Origin: Streptomyces brasiliensis
Lineage (GTDB): Bacteria; Actinomycetota; Actinomycetes; Streptomycetales; Streptomycetaceae
Length of the DNA stretch: 54,542 bases
Assembly (NCBI RefSeq): GCF_014647875.1
Contig: NZ_BMQA01000045.1
Location: 1 to 54,542 of the forward strand
Direction: 5' to 3'
Shown here: positions 15,042-23,927 of the stretch, piece by piece
Layout: each line of letters starts with the position of its first letter
Position numbering within the stretch: the stretch's first letter is position 1
Notes under the pieces: generated by a model
Told to the model about the DNA's origin: nothing
What the model saw: only the letters and a program-made list of their open reading frames with translations
Database searches by the model: none
Made by a program: the position numbers and the translations under genes

Positions 15042-15680
15042 CTACTGCCCCGGTATCAGCAACCGCGCGGCCGCGGCAGCCGTACGCGGGCCCACCCCGA
15101 GCGCCAGCGCCACCCGCAGGTCCTCGCCGGTGTCCACGTCCTGCCGTACCGAATCCACCGCGTCAGGTCGGAGTTCGACCGCCCCCGACGCGCGGTGCCG
15201 GGCGCGGGAATCGGTGCCGAAAGCCGGGCGCAATTCATGGCCGGGAGTCGCCGCCAGCAGGGTGGTGCCGATTCCTGCCGCATCGGGGAGAAAAGCACGG
15301 GGGAATTCCGCCGCCGCGTCCAGTACCCGGGACAATTCCAGCGGGCGCAGCGCGGGCAGGTCGGCGTTGAGGGCGGCCACCGGGGCTTCGGGCCGCGTGG
15401 TGCGAACGACCGCCGCCCCGTGCGCCAGCGCGGAGTTCAGGCCGCCTCCCGGTTCGTCCGCGACGACACGGGCGCCCAGCGCGGCCAGCTCGCGTCCGGC
15501 CACGGCGTCGTCCGTGACTACCGCCACATCCAGCACCGCGGAACAGACCAGCGCGGCGGCCACCGTGTCCTGTGCGAACGCGAGCGCGAGGCCCGGCCGC
15601 AGCCCGTCGGCGGCGGTGTCCGAGAGCCTGCTCTTGGCGCGCGCCAAGGGCTTCACGGGGATGACCAAGGTCCACTGCAC
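15042..15680 (-). CDS. cofC: 2-phospho-L-lactate/phosphoenolpyruvate guanylyltransferase (CofC/FbiD)
   Basis: Encodes 212 residues. It makes the activated guanylyl precursor for coenzyme F420 side-chain assembly. The nucleotidyltransferase signature VIPVKPLARAKSRLSD is at the N-terminus; ALNADLPAL is the metal/nucleotide acidic motif and LLAATPGHELRPAFGTDS marks the acceptor site. The GTG at 15680 starts VQWTLVIPVK. It is divergent from plsC. An LLM-family oxidoreductase, a class that often uses F420, is also encoded in this window at 41.5-42.6 kb. Confidence 0.92.
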   Translation of the reverse strand: MQWTLVIPVKPLARAKSRLSDTAADGLRPGLALAFAQDTVAAALVCSAVLDVAVVTDDAVAGRELAALGARVVADEPGGGLNSALAHGAAVVRTTRPEAPVAALNADLPALRPLELSRVLDAAAEFPRAFLPDAAGIGTTLLAATPGHELRPAFGTDSRARHRASGAVELRPDAVDSVRQDVDTGEDLRVALALGVGPRTAAAAARLLIPGQ

Positions 15681-15824
15681 CGACGTACCGTCCCTCTCTC
15701 GTTGCGGACATTGTCACCTGGACCATCTGGCGGTCGCGGCGGCGGGGCGTACGGTGTGCTCGACAGACAGGCGGCCTGGGGCGACACTTGTGCGGCCCCC
15801 CAGGCTCTAGAGGAAGGTGTCCGC

Positions 15825-16595
15825 GTGCCCCGCCGCAGAATCGGCTTCTGGTACCGCTTCGCCGCGGTGATCTGCAAACCGCCACTGGTGGTTCTGATCA
15901 AGCGGGACTGGCGTGGAATGGAGCACATTCCGGCCGAGGGCGGATTTATCACCGCGGTGAACCACAATTCCCATGTGGACCCCTTCGCGTACGCGCACTA
16001 TCAGTACAACACCGGACGGGTTCCGCGATTCCTCGCGAAGAGCGGGCTTTTCAAGAAGGGAATCGTCGGTGCCGCGATGCGCGGCACCGGACAGATCCCC
16101 GTCTACCGCGAGAGCACCGACGCGCTCAGCGCGTTCCGGGCCGCCATCGACGCGGTGGAGCGCGGCGAGTGCGTCGCCTTCTACCCCGAGGGCACCATCA
16201 CCCGGGACCCCGACGGCTGGCCCATGACCGCCAAGACCGGTGCCGCGCGCGTCGCCCTGCAGACCAAGTGCCCGGTGATCCCGGTCGCCCAGTGGGGCGC
16301 CAACGCACTGCTGCCGCCGTACAGCAAGAAGCCGGACTTCCTGCCGCGCAAGACGCACCACGTGCTCGCCGGCCCGCCGGTGGACCTGTCGCGCTTCTAC
16401 GACAAGGAGATGACCGCGGAGGTCCTCAAGGAGGCCACCGAGGTCATCATGGCCGCCATCACCCGCCAGCTGGAGGAGATCCGCGGCGCGAAGGCCCCCA
16501 CGACGCCGTACGACCCGCGCCGCGAGCGGATCGAGCAGCGGCGCAAGACCAAGGCGCAGACCGGGCAGGAAGCGGAAGGGGCAAGCGGCAAGTGA
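15825..16595 (+). CDS. plsC: 1-acyl-sn-glycerol-3-phosphate acyltransferase
   Basis: Encodes 256 residues. It acylates lysophosphatidate in phospholipid synthesis at the membrane. The catalytic HX4D motif is H47-D52 (NHNSHVDP); block III FYPEGTITRD and a hydrophobic N-terminal segment (FAAVICKPPLVVLI) are present. The GTG at 15825 has AGGAAG 8 nt upstream; longer in-frame starts are unlikely. Its TGA overlaps the GTG of gpsA (GTGA), so acyltransferase and glycerol-3-phosphate synthesis are translationally coupled. The C-terminal tail is Arg/Lys/Gln-rich. Confidence 0.95.
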   Translation: MPRRRIGFWYRFAAVICKPPLVVLIKRDWRGMEHIPAEGGFITAVNHNSHVDPFAYAHYQYNTGRVPRFLAKSGLFKKGIVGAAMRGTGQIPVYRESTDALSAFRAAIDAVERGECVAFYPEGTITRDPDGWPMTAKTGAARVALQTKCPVIPVAQWGANALLPPYSKKPDFLPRKTHHVLAGPPVDLSRFYDKEMTAEVLKEATEVIMAAITRQLEEIRGAKAPTTPYDPRRERIEQRRKTKAQTGQEAEGASGK

Positions 16596-17602
16596 GCGAG
16601 GCTGTCAAGGCGGCGGTCTTCAGCGCCGGTTCGTGGGGCACGGCGTTCGGGATGGTGCTGGCCGACGCGGGGTGCGAGGTCACCCTGTGGGCCCGGCGCC
16701 CGGAGGTCGCCGCGGCGATCAACTCCGCCCGGACCAACCCCGACTACCTGCCCGGTGTCGAGCTCCCGGACAATCTCCGGGCCACCACGGACCCCGCCGA
16801 GGCCGCGGCCGGCGCCGACTTCACGGTCCTGTCGGTGCCCTCGCAGACGCTGCGCGCCAACCTCGCCGAGTGGGTGCCGCTGCTCGCCCCGGACACCGTC
16901 CTCGTCTCCCTGATGAAGGGCGTCGAACTCGGCTCCACGATGCGGATGAGCGAGGTGATCGAGGACGTCGCCAAGGTCGGCCGGGACCGCATCGCCGTCG
17001 TCACCGGGCCCAACCTCGCCCGTGAGATCGCCGCGCGGATGCCGGCGGCGGGCGTGGTCGCCTGCACCGACGAGACGGTGGCCCGGCGGCTCCAGACGTA
17101 CTGCCACACGCCGTACTTCCGGCCGTACACCAACACCGACGTCGTCGGCTGCGAACTCGGCGGCGCCGTCAAGAACGTGATCGGGCTCGCGGTCGGCATC
17201 GCCGACGGCATGGGGCTCGGCGACAACGCCAAGGGCTCGCTCATCACGCGCGGGCTCGCCGAGACCACCCGGCTCGGCTTCGCGCTCGGCGCCGACCCGC
17301 TGACGTTCTCCGGACTCGCAGGTCTGGGTGACCTGGTGGCCACCTGCTCCTCGCCGCTGTCGCGCAACCACACCTTCGGCACCAACCTCGGCAGGGGCAT
17401 GACGCTGGAGGAGACCATCGCGGTCACCAAGCAGACCGCCGAGGGCGTCAAGTCCTGCGAGTCAGTGCTCGATCTGGCCCGCCGGCACGGTGTCGACATG
17501 CCCATCACGGAGACCGTCGTCGGCATCGTGCACGAGGGCAAGCCGCCCGTCGTCGCCCTCAAGGAACTGATGTCGCGCAGCGCGAAGCCCGAACGACGCT
17601 GA
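16592..17602 (+). CDS. gpsA: NAD(P)-dependent glycerol-3-phosphate dehydrogenase
   Basis: Encodes 336 residues. It reduces dihydroxyacetone phosphate to sn-glycerol-3-phosphate, the backbone for the PlsC pathway. The N-terminal Rossmann motif is FSAGSWGTAFGMVLAD. The catalytic lysine region is ELGGAVKNVIGLAVGIADGM, followed by GDNAKGSLITRGLAE, the standard GpsA signature. The start overlaps the plsC stop by 4 bp. ddlA follows after 59 bp, so a lipid-wall precursor operon plsC-gpsA-ddlA is likely. Confidence 0.97.
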   Translation: MSEAVKAAVFSAGSWGTAFGMVLADAGCEVTLWARRPEVAAAINSARTNPDYLPGVELPDNLRATTDPAEAAAGADFTVLSVPSQTLRANLAEWVPLLAPDTVLVSLMKGVELGSTMRMSEVIEDVAKVGRDRIAVVTGPNLAREIAARMPAAGVVACTDETVARRLQTYCHTPYFRPYTNTDVVGCELGGAVKNVIGLAVGIADGMGLGDNAKGSLITRGLAETTRLGFALGADPLTFSGLAGLGDLVATCSSPLSRNHTFGTNLGRGMTLEETIAVTKQTAEGVKSCESVLDLARRHGVDMPITETVVGIVHEGKPPVVALKELMSRSAKPERR

Positions 17603-17661
17603 GCGAACCCGCCGGTCCAACGCTGTATCCGGGCCCTACGGGCGGGTACGCTCATCGCGAT

Positions 17662-18819
17662 ATGAGCACCGAGAACCTCCCCCAGAGCCCTGAGCAGCCG
17701 TCCCGCAAGCCGCGTGTGGCCGTCGTGTTCGGCGGGCGCAGCTCCGAACACGGGATCTCCGTGGTCACCGCCGGCGCCGTCCTGCGAGCCATCGACCGGA
17801 CCAAGTACGACGTCCTGCCGATCGGCATCACCCGGGACGGCCGTTGGGCGCTCACCGCCGACGAACCCGACCGCATGGCCATCGCCGACCGGCGCACGCC
17901 CAGCGTCGAGGACCTCGCGGAGTCGAGCGAGGGCGGCGTGGTGCTCCCTGTCGACCCCTCCAACCGCGAGGTCGTCTACAGCGAGCCCGGCTCCGTGCCC
18001 AAGGCGCTCGGCGAGGTCGACGTCGTCTTCCCCGTCCTGCACGGTCCGTACGGCGAGGACGGCACCCTGCAGGGCCTCCTTGAGCTGTCCGGCGTGCCGT
18101 ACGTCGGCGCGGGCGTGCTCGCCTCGGCGGTCGGCCAGGACAAGGAGTACATGAAGCGGGTGTTCACCTCCTTCGGGCTCAAGGTCGGCCCGTACGTGGT
18201 GATCCGGCCCCGCGAGTGGGCGCAGGACGAGTCCGCCGCCCGCAAGAAGATCATCGACTTCGCGGGCGAGCACGGCTGGCCGCTGTTCGTGAAGCCCGCG
18301 CGCGCCGGTTCGTCGATCGGCATCAGCAAGGTCGACGACCTCTCCGGCCTCGACGAGGCCATCGCCCTGGCGCAGCAGCACGACCCGAAGATCCTGGTCG
18401 AGGCCGCGCTCCGGGGCCGCGAGATCGAGTGCGGGGTGCTGGAGTTCGAGGACGGCCCGCGCGCCTCCGTACCGGCCGAGATCCCGCCGGCGGACGCGCA
18501 CGCGTACTACGACTTCGAGGCCAAGTACATCGACTCCACGCCCGGCATCGTCCCCGCGCCGCTCACCGACGACGAGACCGCCGAGGTGCGCCGGCTCGCG
18601 GTGGAGGCCTTCGAGGCGGCGTCCTGCGAGGGGCTGGTACGCGCGGACTTCTTCCTCACCGAGGACGGGGAGTTCGTGATCAACGAGATCAACACGCTGC
18701 CCGGCTTCACGCCGATCTCGATGTACCCGCAGATGTGGCAGGCCAGCGGCATCAGCTACCCGGAGCTGATCGACCGCCTCGTGCAGGCCGCGCTGCGCCG
18801 GTCGACCGGACTGCGCTGA
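17662..18819 (+). CDS. ddlA: D-alanine-D-alanine ligase
   Basis: Encodes 385 residues, the long actinobacterial Ddl form. It joins two D-Ala in peptidoglycan precursor synthesis. The ATP-grasp motifs are intact: VVFGGRSSEHGISV at the N-terminus, HGPYGEDGTLQGLLEL, the glycine-rich KPARAGSSIGISKV, and the metal-binding INEINTLPGFTPISMYP. No ribosome site is visible. TACGCT at 17650-17655 lies 6-7 nt before the GATATG start region, so a very short leader is possible. Confidence 0.97.
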   Translation: MSTENLPQSPEQPSRKPRVAVVFGGRSSEHGISVVTAGAVLRAIDRTKYDVLPIGITRDGRWALTADEPDRMAIADRRTPSVEDLAESSEGGVVLPVDPSNREVVYSEPGSVPKALGEVDVVFPVLHGPYGEDGTLQGLLELSGVPYVGAGVLASAVGQDKEYMKRVFTSFGLKVGPYVVIRPREWAQDESAARKKIIDFAGEHGWPLFVKPARAGSSIGISKVDDLSGLDEAIALAQQHDPKILVEAALRGREIECGVLEFEDGPRASVPAEIPPADAHAYYDFEAKYIDSTPGIVPAPLTDDETAEVRRLAVEAFEAASCEGLVRADFFLTEDGEFVINEINTLPGFTPISMYPQMWQASGISYPELIDRLVQAALRRSTGLR

Positions 18820-18836
18820 CCGCAGTCAGCAGGGCC

Positions 18837-19343
18837 TCAGTCGGCGATCCCCTCGGGGATCGCCTTCTTGATGGCCGGGGCCAGATCGACGAGCACCCCG
18901 GAACTGTCACCGGCCCGCGCCTTCGCCAGGGAGACCTCGACATAGGCACGGCGATTGGCCGTCGTGAAGCGGTACGACCCGTCCTCCCGCTTCTCCATCA
19001 GCCAGTCGACCCCATTCACCCCGCCCGCGACCGCGTTCCGGTCCCCGCCCTCGGCCACCTTGGGGTCCACCATCTTGGGCGGGCGGGCGACACCGCAGCG
19101 CAGTATGATCGCCGAGCCTCCCCAGCCCGCCGTGAGCGCGGACCGGGGCTCGGGGTCGGTCCGGCCGGCGCCGTCGACCTTCGCGGGCAGGTCCTTGTCC
19201 AGGTTCTGACACAGCTCGGTGGTGTCCGCGTCGGGGCTGGGAACCGCGACGCCGGCGCTGTCGTCTGCTGAGGAGCAGCCCGCGACGGAGATCAGCAGGG
19301 CCAGCGCGGGCAGGCCGAGGAGCCGGTGACGGAAGATGTTCAC
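18837..19343 (-). CDS. DUF3515 lipoprotein
   Basis: Encodes 168 residues. The signal peptide carries a lipobox: LLGLPALALLISVAGCSS, with cleavage before the Cys. The mature domain is DUF3515, with paired cysteines (ELCQNL and ILRCGV) and WGGSAIILRCG as the hallmark. Function unknown; outer face of the membrane. Convergent with ddlA, 17 bp apart. The GTG start has TACCCT ending exactly 6 nt upstream and no Shine-Dalgarno, a leaderless-type arrangement. Confidence 0.9.
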   Translation of the reverse strand: MNIFRHRLLGLPALALLISVAGCSSADDSAGVAVPSPDADTTELCQNLDKDLPAKVDGAGRTDPEPRSALTAGWGGSAIILRCGVARPPKMVDPKVAEGGDRNAVAGGVNGVDWLMEKREDGSYRFTTANRRAYVEVSLAKARAGDSSGVLVDLAPAIKKAIPEGIAD

Positions 19344-19363
19344 CGGCCAAGGGTAGACGGGGG

Positions 19364-19597
19364 CTACAGATGCACGACCGGGCAGGTCAGGGTGCGGGTG
19401 ATGCCGTCCACTTGCTGGACCTTGGCGACCACCATGCGGCCGAGGTCGTCCACGGTGTCGGCTTGCGCGCGCACGATGACGTCGTAGGGTCCCGTCACGT
19501 CCTCGGCCTGGATGACTCCAGGGAGCTTGCTGATCGTCTCGGCGACGGTCGACGCTTTGCCGACCTCCGTCTGGATCAGGATGTACGCCTGTACCAC
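19364..19597 (-). CDS. Stand-alone Lrp/AsnC ligand-binding domain protein
   Basis: Encodes 77 residues: only the RAM (ACT-like) domain of Lrp/AsnC regulators, with no DNA-binding helix-turn-helix. VQAYILIQTEVGKA, LPGVIQAEDVTGPYDVIVRAQA and VDGITRTLTCPVVHL are characteristic. GTG at 19597 follows GGAGG closely, which rules out the longer frame reaching 19669. Such demi-Lrp proteins bind amino acids and can form mixed oligomers with full Lrp proteins. It is divergent from thiL and lies 20 bp upstream of the DUF3515 gene. Confidence 0.9.
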   Translation of the reverse strand: MVQAYILIQTEVGKASTVAETISKLPGVIQAEDVTGPYDVIVRAQADTVDDLGRMVVAKVQQVDGITRTLTCPVVHL

Positions 19598-19803
19598 GGA
19601 ACCTCCAGGGCGGCCACGAGGATCATGTGGGGAAAAGGAACGCCACGGTATCGCGTCGCCGCTCGTCACGGGGAGACCTGCGAGGACGGCGGTCCCCGCG
19701 CCGGGGTTCGGGCACGACGGAAGTTGACGGTCGCCTCGACCGTATCGAGGACGACGATGGTGCGCGAGCGGGTACGGAAAGTCACAGAAGGGGCGAAAGG
19801 GTA

Positions 19804-20769
19804 ATGAAGGGCACTGTTGGTGAGCTCGGGGAGTTCGGGCTCATCAGGGAGCTCACCTCCCGTCTGACGACCACCCCGGCGGTCCGGGTCGGCCCCGGCG
19901 ACGACGCCGCGGTGGTTGCCGCGCCCGACCGCCGGGTGGTGGCGAGCACCGACATCCTCCTGGAGGGGCGGCACTTCCGCCGCGACTGGTCCACGGCGTA
20001 CGACGTGGGGCGCAAGGCGGCGGCGCAGAACCTCGCCGACATCGCGGCCATGGGCGCCGTACCGACCGCGCTGCTGCTCGGCCTGGTCGTGCCCGCCGAA
20101 CTCCCGGTCACCTGGCCCACCGAGCTGATGGACGGCCTGCGCGACGAGTGCCAAGTCGCGGGCGCGTCCGTGGTCGGCGGGGACGTCGTACGGGGCGACA
20201 CGATCATGGTGTCGATCACTGCACTCGGTGATCTGCGCAACCAGGAGCCGGTGACCCGCGGCGGCGCGCAGCCCGGCGACCTCGTCGCGGTGACCGGCTG
20301 GCTGGGCTGGTCCGCGGCCGGGTACGCGGTGCTCTCCCGCGGCTTCCGCTCGCCGCGCGCCTTCGTCGAGGCCCACCGGCGCCCCGAACCGCCGTACCAC
20401 GCGGGTCCGGCGGCGGCCGGGCTCGGGGCGACCGCGATGTGCGACGTGAGCGACGGGCTGATCGCCGACCTCGGGCACATCGCCGAGGCCAGCAAGGTGC
20501 GCATCGACATCCGCTCCGGCGTGATCGACATCCCGTCCCAGATGAGCGACATCGGTCAGGCCGTCGGCGTCGACCCGCTCCAGTGGGTGCTGACCGGCGG
20601 AGAGGACCACGCGATCGTGGCGACCTTCCCGCCCGACGTGAAACTGCCGGCCCGCTGGAAGGTCATCGGCGAGGTCCTCAACCCCTCGGCGCTGCCCCTG
20701 GTGACGGTCGACGGGGCGCCCTGGACCAGCAAGGGCGGCTGGGACCACTTCGGGGACGCCGAGTCGTGA
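19804..20769 (+). CDS. thiL: Thiamine-monophosphate kinase
   Basis: Encodes 321 residues. It phosphorylates thiamine phosphate to thiamine diphosphate, the last step of the pathway. It is an AIRS-type kinase with VGPGDDAAVV as the metal/ATP motif, FRRDWSTAYDVGRKAAAQNLADIAAMGA, and CDVSDGLIADLGHIA in the C-terminal half. ATG at 19804 follows AAAGGG; an earlier in-frame start would run into the divergent Lrp-domain gene's promoter. The stop overlaps the thiD GTG (GTGA). Confidence 0.96.
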   Translation: MKGTVGELGEFGLIRELTSRLTTTPAVRVGPGDDAAVVAAPDRRVVASTDILLEGRHFRRDWSTAYDVGRKAAAQNLADIAAMGAVPTALLLGLVVPAELPVTWPTELMDGLRDECQVAGASVVGGDVVRGDTIMVSITALGDLRNQEPVTRGGAQPGDLVAVTGWLGWSAAGYAVLSRGFRSPRAFVEAHRRPEPPYHAGPAAAGLGATAMCDVSDGLIADLGHIAEASKVRIDIRSGVIDIPSQMSDIGQAVGVDPLQWVLTGGEDHAIVATFPPDVKLPARWKVIGEVLNPSALPLVTVDGAPWTSKGGWDHFGDAES

Positions 20770-21551
20770 TCCCCACCGTGCTGACCGTGGCGGGCTCCGA
20801 CTCCGGTGGCGGGGCCGGGATCCAGGCCGACCTGAAGACGATGCTGGCGCTCGGCGTGCACGGGATGAGCGTGATCACCGCGGTGACCGCGCAGAACTCC
20901 CTGGGCGTGCAGGGCGCTTGGGAACTTCCGGTGGAGGCGGTGCGCGCGCAGTACCGCAGCGTCGTCGACGACATCGGCGTACGGGCCGTGAAGACCGGCA
21001 TGCTTCCCTCCGCCGAACTCGTCGAGACGGTGGCGGAGTTGCTCGGCGGCACGGACGCGCCGGCGGTCGTGGACCCGGTCGGCGTCTCCAAGCACGGGGA
21101 CCCGCTGCTCGCGGCCTCCGCGCTGGACTCGGTGCGCACGAAGCTGCTGCCGGTGGCGACCGTCGCGACCCCGAACCTCGACGAGGTGGCCCAACTCGCG
21201 GGGATGCGCGTCGAGTCGGAGAAGCAACTGCGGGACGCGGCGGCGGCCGTCCTGGCGTACGGGCCGCGCTGGGTGCTGATCAAGGGCGGGCATCTGCCCG
21301 GGGACGCCGTGGACTTGCTGACCGACGGGTCCGAGGAGCACTGGCTGCGCGCACCCCGGCACGACAACCGGCACACCCACGGCACGGGCTGCACGCTCGC
21401 GTCCGCGATCGCGGCGGGACTGGCGAAGGGGCGCTCCGTGCCGGAGGCGGTGACGGAGGCGAAGGAGTACGTCACCGGGGCGATCGCCCGCGGGTTCGCG
21501 CTCGGCGCGGGCATCGGGCCGGTGGATCACGGGTGGCGGTTCCGGGACTGA
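20766..21551 (+). CDS. thiD: Hydroxymethylpyrimidine/phosphomethylpyrimidine kinase
   Basis: Encodes 261 residues of the ribokinase superfamily. It makes HMP diphosphate for thiamine synthesis. VAGSDSGGGAGIQADLKTM is the diagnostic N-terminus; DPVGVSKHGDPLL and the catalytic HTHGTGCTLASAIAAGL are intact. It is translationally coupled to thiL, so two steps of thiamine metabolism are encoded together. A perfect bidirectional terminator follows. Confidence 0.96.
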   Translation: MIPTVLTVAGSDSGGGAGIQADLKTMLALGVHGMSVITAVTAQNSLGVQGAWELPVEAVRAQYRSVVDDIGVRAVKTGMLPSAELVETVAELLGGTDAPAVVDPVGVSKHGDPLLAASALDSVRTKLLPVATVATPNLDEVAQLAGMRVESEKQLRDAAAAVLAYGPRWVLIKGGHLPGDAVDLLTDGSEEHWLRAPRHDNRHTHGTGCTLASAIAAGLAKGRSVPEAVTEAKEYVTGAIARGFALGAGIGPVDHGWRFRD

Positions 21552-21613
21552 GGCCCGGGGCCGTTCCGTGGAACGGCGATCTTCGGGTACGGCCCTGATC
21601 TTCGGGGTACCGC

Positions 21614-21649
21614 AAAAAGCCGGTCCACCGCGAGGTGGACCGGCTTTTT
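21614..21649. terminator. Bidirectional thiD/rpmB terminator
   Basis: Perfect 16-bp stem with a GCGA loop. The arms begin AAAAAGCCGG and end CCGGCTTTTT, giving a T-run on both strands. It serves convergent thiD and rpmB and is one of the few classical U-tract terminators in the window. Confidence 0.95.
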
Positions 21650-21679
21650 GCGTCGGACCAGCAGTGGCCGCGCTGTGCG

Positions 21680-21865
21680 TCAGCGCGAGACCTTGCCGGC
21701 CTTGATGCACGAGGTGCAAGCGTTCACGCGCTTCGGCGTCCCGCCCACCACGGTACGCACACGCTGGATGTTCGGGTTCCAGCGGCGGGACGTACGGCGG
21801 TGCGAGTGCGAGATGGTGTTGCCGAAGCTCGGCCCCTTGCCGCAGACGTCGCAGTTGGCAGCCAC
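21680..21865 (-). CDS. rpmB: 50S ribosomal protein L28
   Basis: Encodes 61 residues of the zinc-ribbon (C+) form, with cysteine pairs CDVC near the start and CTSC near the end. NTISHSHRRTSRRWNPN and NACTSCIKAGKVSR are the family motifs. A cysteine-free paralogue is commonly kept under Zur control in Streptomyces (established knowledge); this is the zinc-containing housekeeping type. It is divergent from the DAK2 gene. Confidence 0.97.
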   Translation of the reverse strand: MAANCDVCGKGPSFGNTISHSHRRTSRRWNPNIQRVRTVVGGTPKRVNACTSCIKAGKVSR

Positions 21866-21965
21866 GGGTCACTCCAAAGACTTCAGATGCACTTACGGTT
21901 GATCCCAGCATGCCGGGACCGGGATCCGAGGATCCGAGATCTTGAGTGGCGTTGCCAGGGGAATG

Positions 21966-21983
21966 GCCCGATCGAGATCGGGC
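21966..21983. promoter_or_regulatory. Perfect inverted repeat between rpmB and the DAK2 gene
   Basis: GCCCGATC-GA-GATCGGGC, an 8-bp perfect stem about 100 bp upstream of rpmB. It could be an operator or a leader hairpin for rpmB. Confidence 0.45.
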
Positions 21984-22121
21984 AACCGGAGCAGCATACA
22001 ACGGCTGCGTCCGTACAACGAAACTACCATGGCAGCTCGGGGCCCCGCTCCCGGCCCTGTTCCGGTGCACACCGACCCGGGGTCTACGCTGCGTCCCGTC
22101 CAGCAGCTCAAGGAGGCGCAG

Positions 22122-23828
22122 GTGGCGCAGGTGCCGCAGACATTCTTCGATGCTCTCGCGGTGCGCACCTGGTGCGGTCATGCGCTCCGTGCGCTGGGAC
22201 AGGCGCGCGAGGAGATCGACGCCATCAACGTCTACCCGGTGGCGGACGGGGACACCGGTACGAACCTGTATCTGACGCTGGAGTCGGCCGTGGGCGCGGT
22301 CGAGGCCGTGTTCTCCGGGTACGAGGTGGGCGCCGCCCAGGGAGCCGGGCCCTCGCTGGCGGAGGCGGTGCGCGCGATGGCGCACGGCGCGCTCATCGGG
22401 GCGCGCGGGAACTCCGGGACGATCCTCGCGCAGCTGCTGCGCGGCATGGCCCAGGTGTTCGCCGCCGACGGTGAGACGACCCATACGGACGGACAGGGCC
22501 TGCGGCTCGCCCTGCGGCACGCCGCCGACGCCGCCCGCCTGGCCGTGGCACACCCGGTCGAGGGCACCGTCCTGACCGTCGCCTCGGCCGCTGCCGACGC
22601 CGCCGACGGGGCCGAGGGCGACTGCGGGACCGTCGCCCGGGCGGCCTACGAGGGGGCGCGCGCGGCCCTGGCGGTGACCCCGGGCCAGCTGGCCGTGCTG
22701 GAGCGGGCCGGGGTGGTCGACGCCGGCGGACGCGGCCTGGTCGCGGTGCTGGCGGCCCTGGTGGAGACGTTCACGGGGGAGGCGCCGGGGGCGCCGGTGC
22801 CGGTGCGCGGGGTGCACACGCACGCGGCGGCCCTCGCCGAGGCGCACGCGCGCGGGGTGGCCGCTGCCGCCGGCGGAGGCTGTGACGACGGGGCCGAGCC
22901 GGGCGGGCCCGCCTTCGAGGTGATCTACCTGTTGGAGGCCGGGGACAGCGCCGTGGACCGGCTGCGGACGCGGCTGGACGCCCTCGGAGACTCACTGGTC
23001 GTCGTCGGCGGGGACGGGCTGTGGAACGTGCATGTGCACGTCGACGACGCGGGCGCCGCCGTGGAGGCGGGCGTCGAGGCCGGGCGGCCGTACCGGATCC
23101 GGATCACCCACTTCGGGCTCGGCGACGTCCACACCCGGGGCGGTGCCCTGCCGCCGCGGGAGCGCGTGCAGCGGGCCGTGGTCGCGGTCGTCCCCGGGGA
23201 GGGCCTGGCCGGGCTGTACACCGAGGCCGGCGCGACCACCGTGCTCGCGCGCCCCGGGGAGCCGCCCGCCAGCGGGGAGCTGGTCGACGCCGTACGGCGC
23301 GCCCACGCGCGCGAGGTCGTGCTGCTGCCCAACGACGCCGAGCTGCGTCACACCGCGGCCGCCGCGGCCGAGCAGGCCCGCACCGAGGGCATCCGCGTCG
23401 CCCTCATCCCGACGCGCTCCGCGGTCCAGGGGATCGCCGCGCTCGCCGTGCACGAGCCGGAGCGCCGTTTCGACGAGGACGTGGTGTCGATGACATCGGC
23501 GGCCGGCGCCACCCGTCACGCCGAGGTCGTCGTCGCCGAGCGCCAGTCCTGGACCATGGCCGGCATCTGCCAGGCCGGTGACGTCCTGGGCCTGATCGAC
23601 GGGGACGTGGCCGTCATCGGCACGGACGTCACGGCCACCGCCGAGTCGGTCCTGGACCGCATGCTCCAGGCCGGCGGCGAACTCGTCACCCTGGTCCTCG
23701 GCGACGAGGCCCCGACCACCATCGCCGACCGCCTCGAGGCACGCGTACGCGAGTCGTACCTCGCCGTCGACACGGTGGTGTACCGGGGCGGCCGCCAGGG
23801 AGCACTGCTGCTGATCGGCGTGGAGTGA
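22122..23828 (+). CDS. DAK2 (DhaL-like) domain protein, FakA/YloV family
   Basis: Encodes 568 residues. The N-terminal DhaL-type ATP-binding domain has the Mg-ATP signature INVYPVADGDTGTNLYLT and ALIGARGNSGTILAQLLRG. The C-terminal half is the DegV-neighbour domain of the FakA/YloV family. In firmicutes FakA phosphorylates fatty acids bound to FakB (family knowledge); the partner is not encoded here. GTG at 22122 is 5 nt after AGGAGG, which decides the start against several in-frame codons up to 180 bp upstream. It sits before recG, as in many Gram-positive genomes. Confidence 0.92.
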   Translation: MAQVPQTFFDALAVRTWCGHALRALGQAREEIDAINVYPVADGDTGTNLYLTLESAVGAVEAVFSGYEVGAAQGAGPSLAEAVRAMAHGALIGARGNSGTILAQLLRGMAQVFAADGETTHTDGQGLRLALRHAADAARLAVAHPVEGTVLTVASAAADAADGAEGDCGTVARAAYEGARAALAVTPGQLAVLERAGVVDAGGRGLVAVLAALVETFTGEAPGAPVPVRGVHTHAAALAEAHARGVAAAAGGGCDDGAEPGGPAFEVIYLLEAGDSAVDRLRTRLDALGDSLVVVGGDGLWNVHVHVDDAGAAVEAGVEAGRPYRIRITHFGLGDVHTRGGALPPRERVQRAVVAVVPGEGLAGLYTEAGATTVLARPGEPPASGELVDAVRRAHAREVVLLPNDAELRHTAAAAAEQARTEGIRVALIPTRSAVQGIAALAVHEPERRFDEDVVSMTSAAGATRHAEVVVAERQSWTMAGICQAGDVLGLIDGDVAVIGTDVTATAESVLDRMLQAGGELVTLVLGDEAPTTIADRLEARVRESYLAVDTVVYRGGRQGALLLIGVE

Positions 23829-23927
23829 CGCTCGGGACCCGCGCACACGCGCGTGGAGCGAGCGCGGCTTCCGGAGAGGCCCTCGCCTGTTCTCGACTCG
23901 CTCCGGCGCGCGTGAGGCCCGCCCCGT

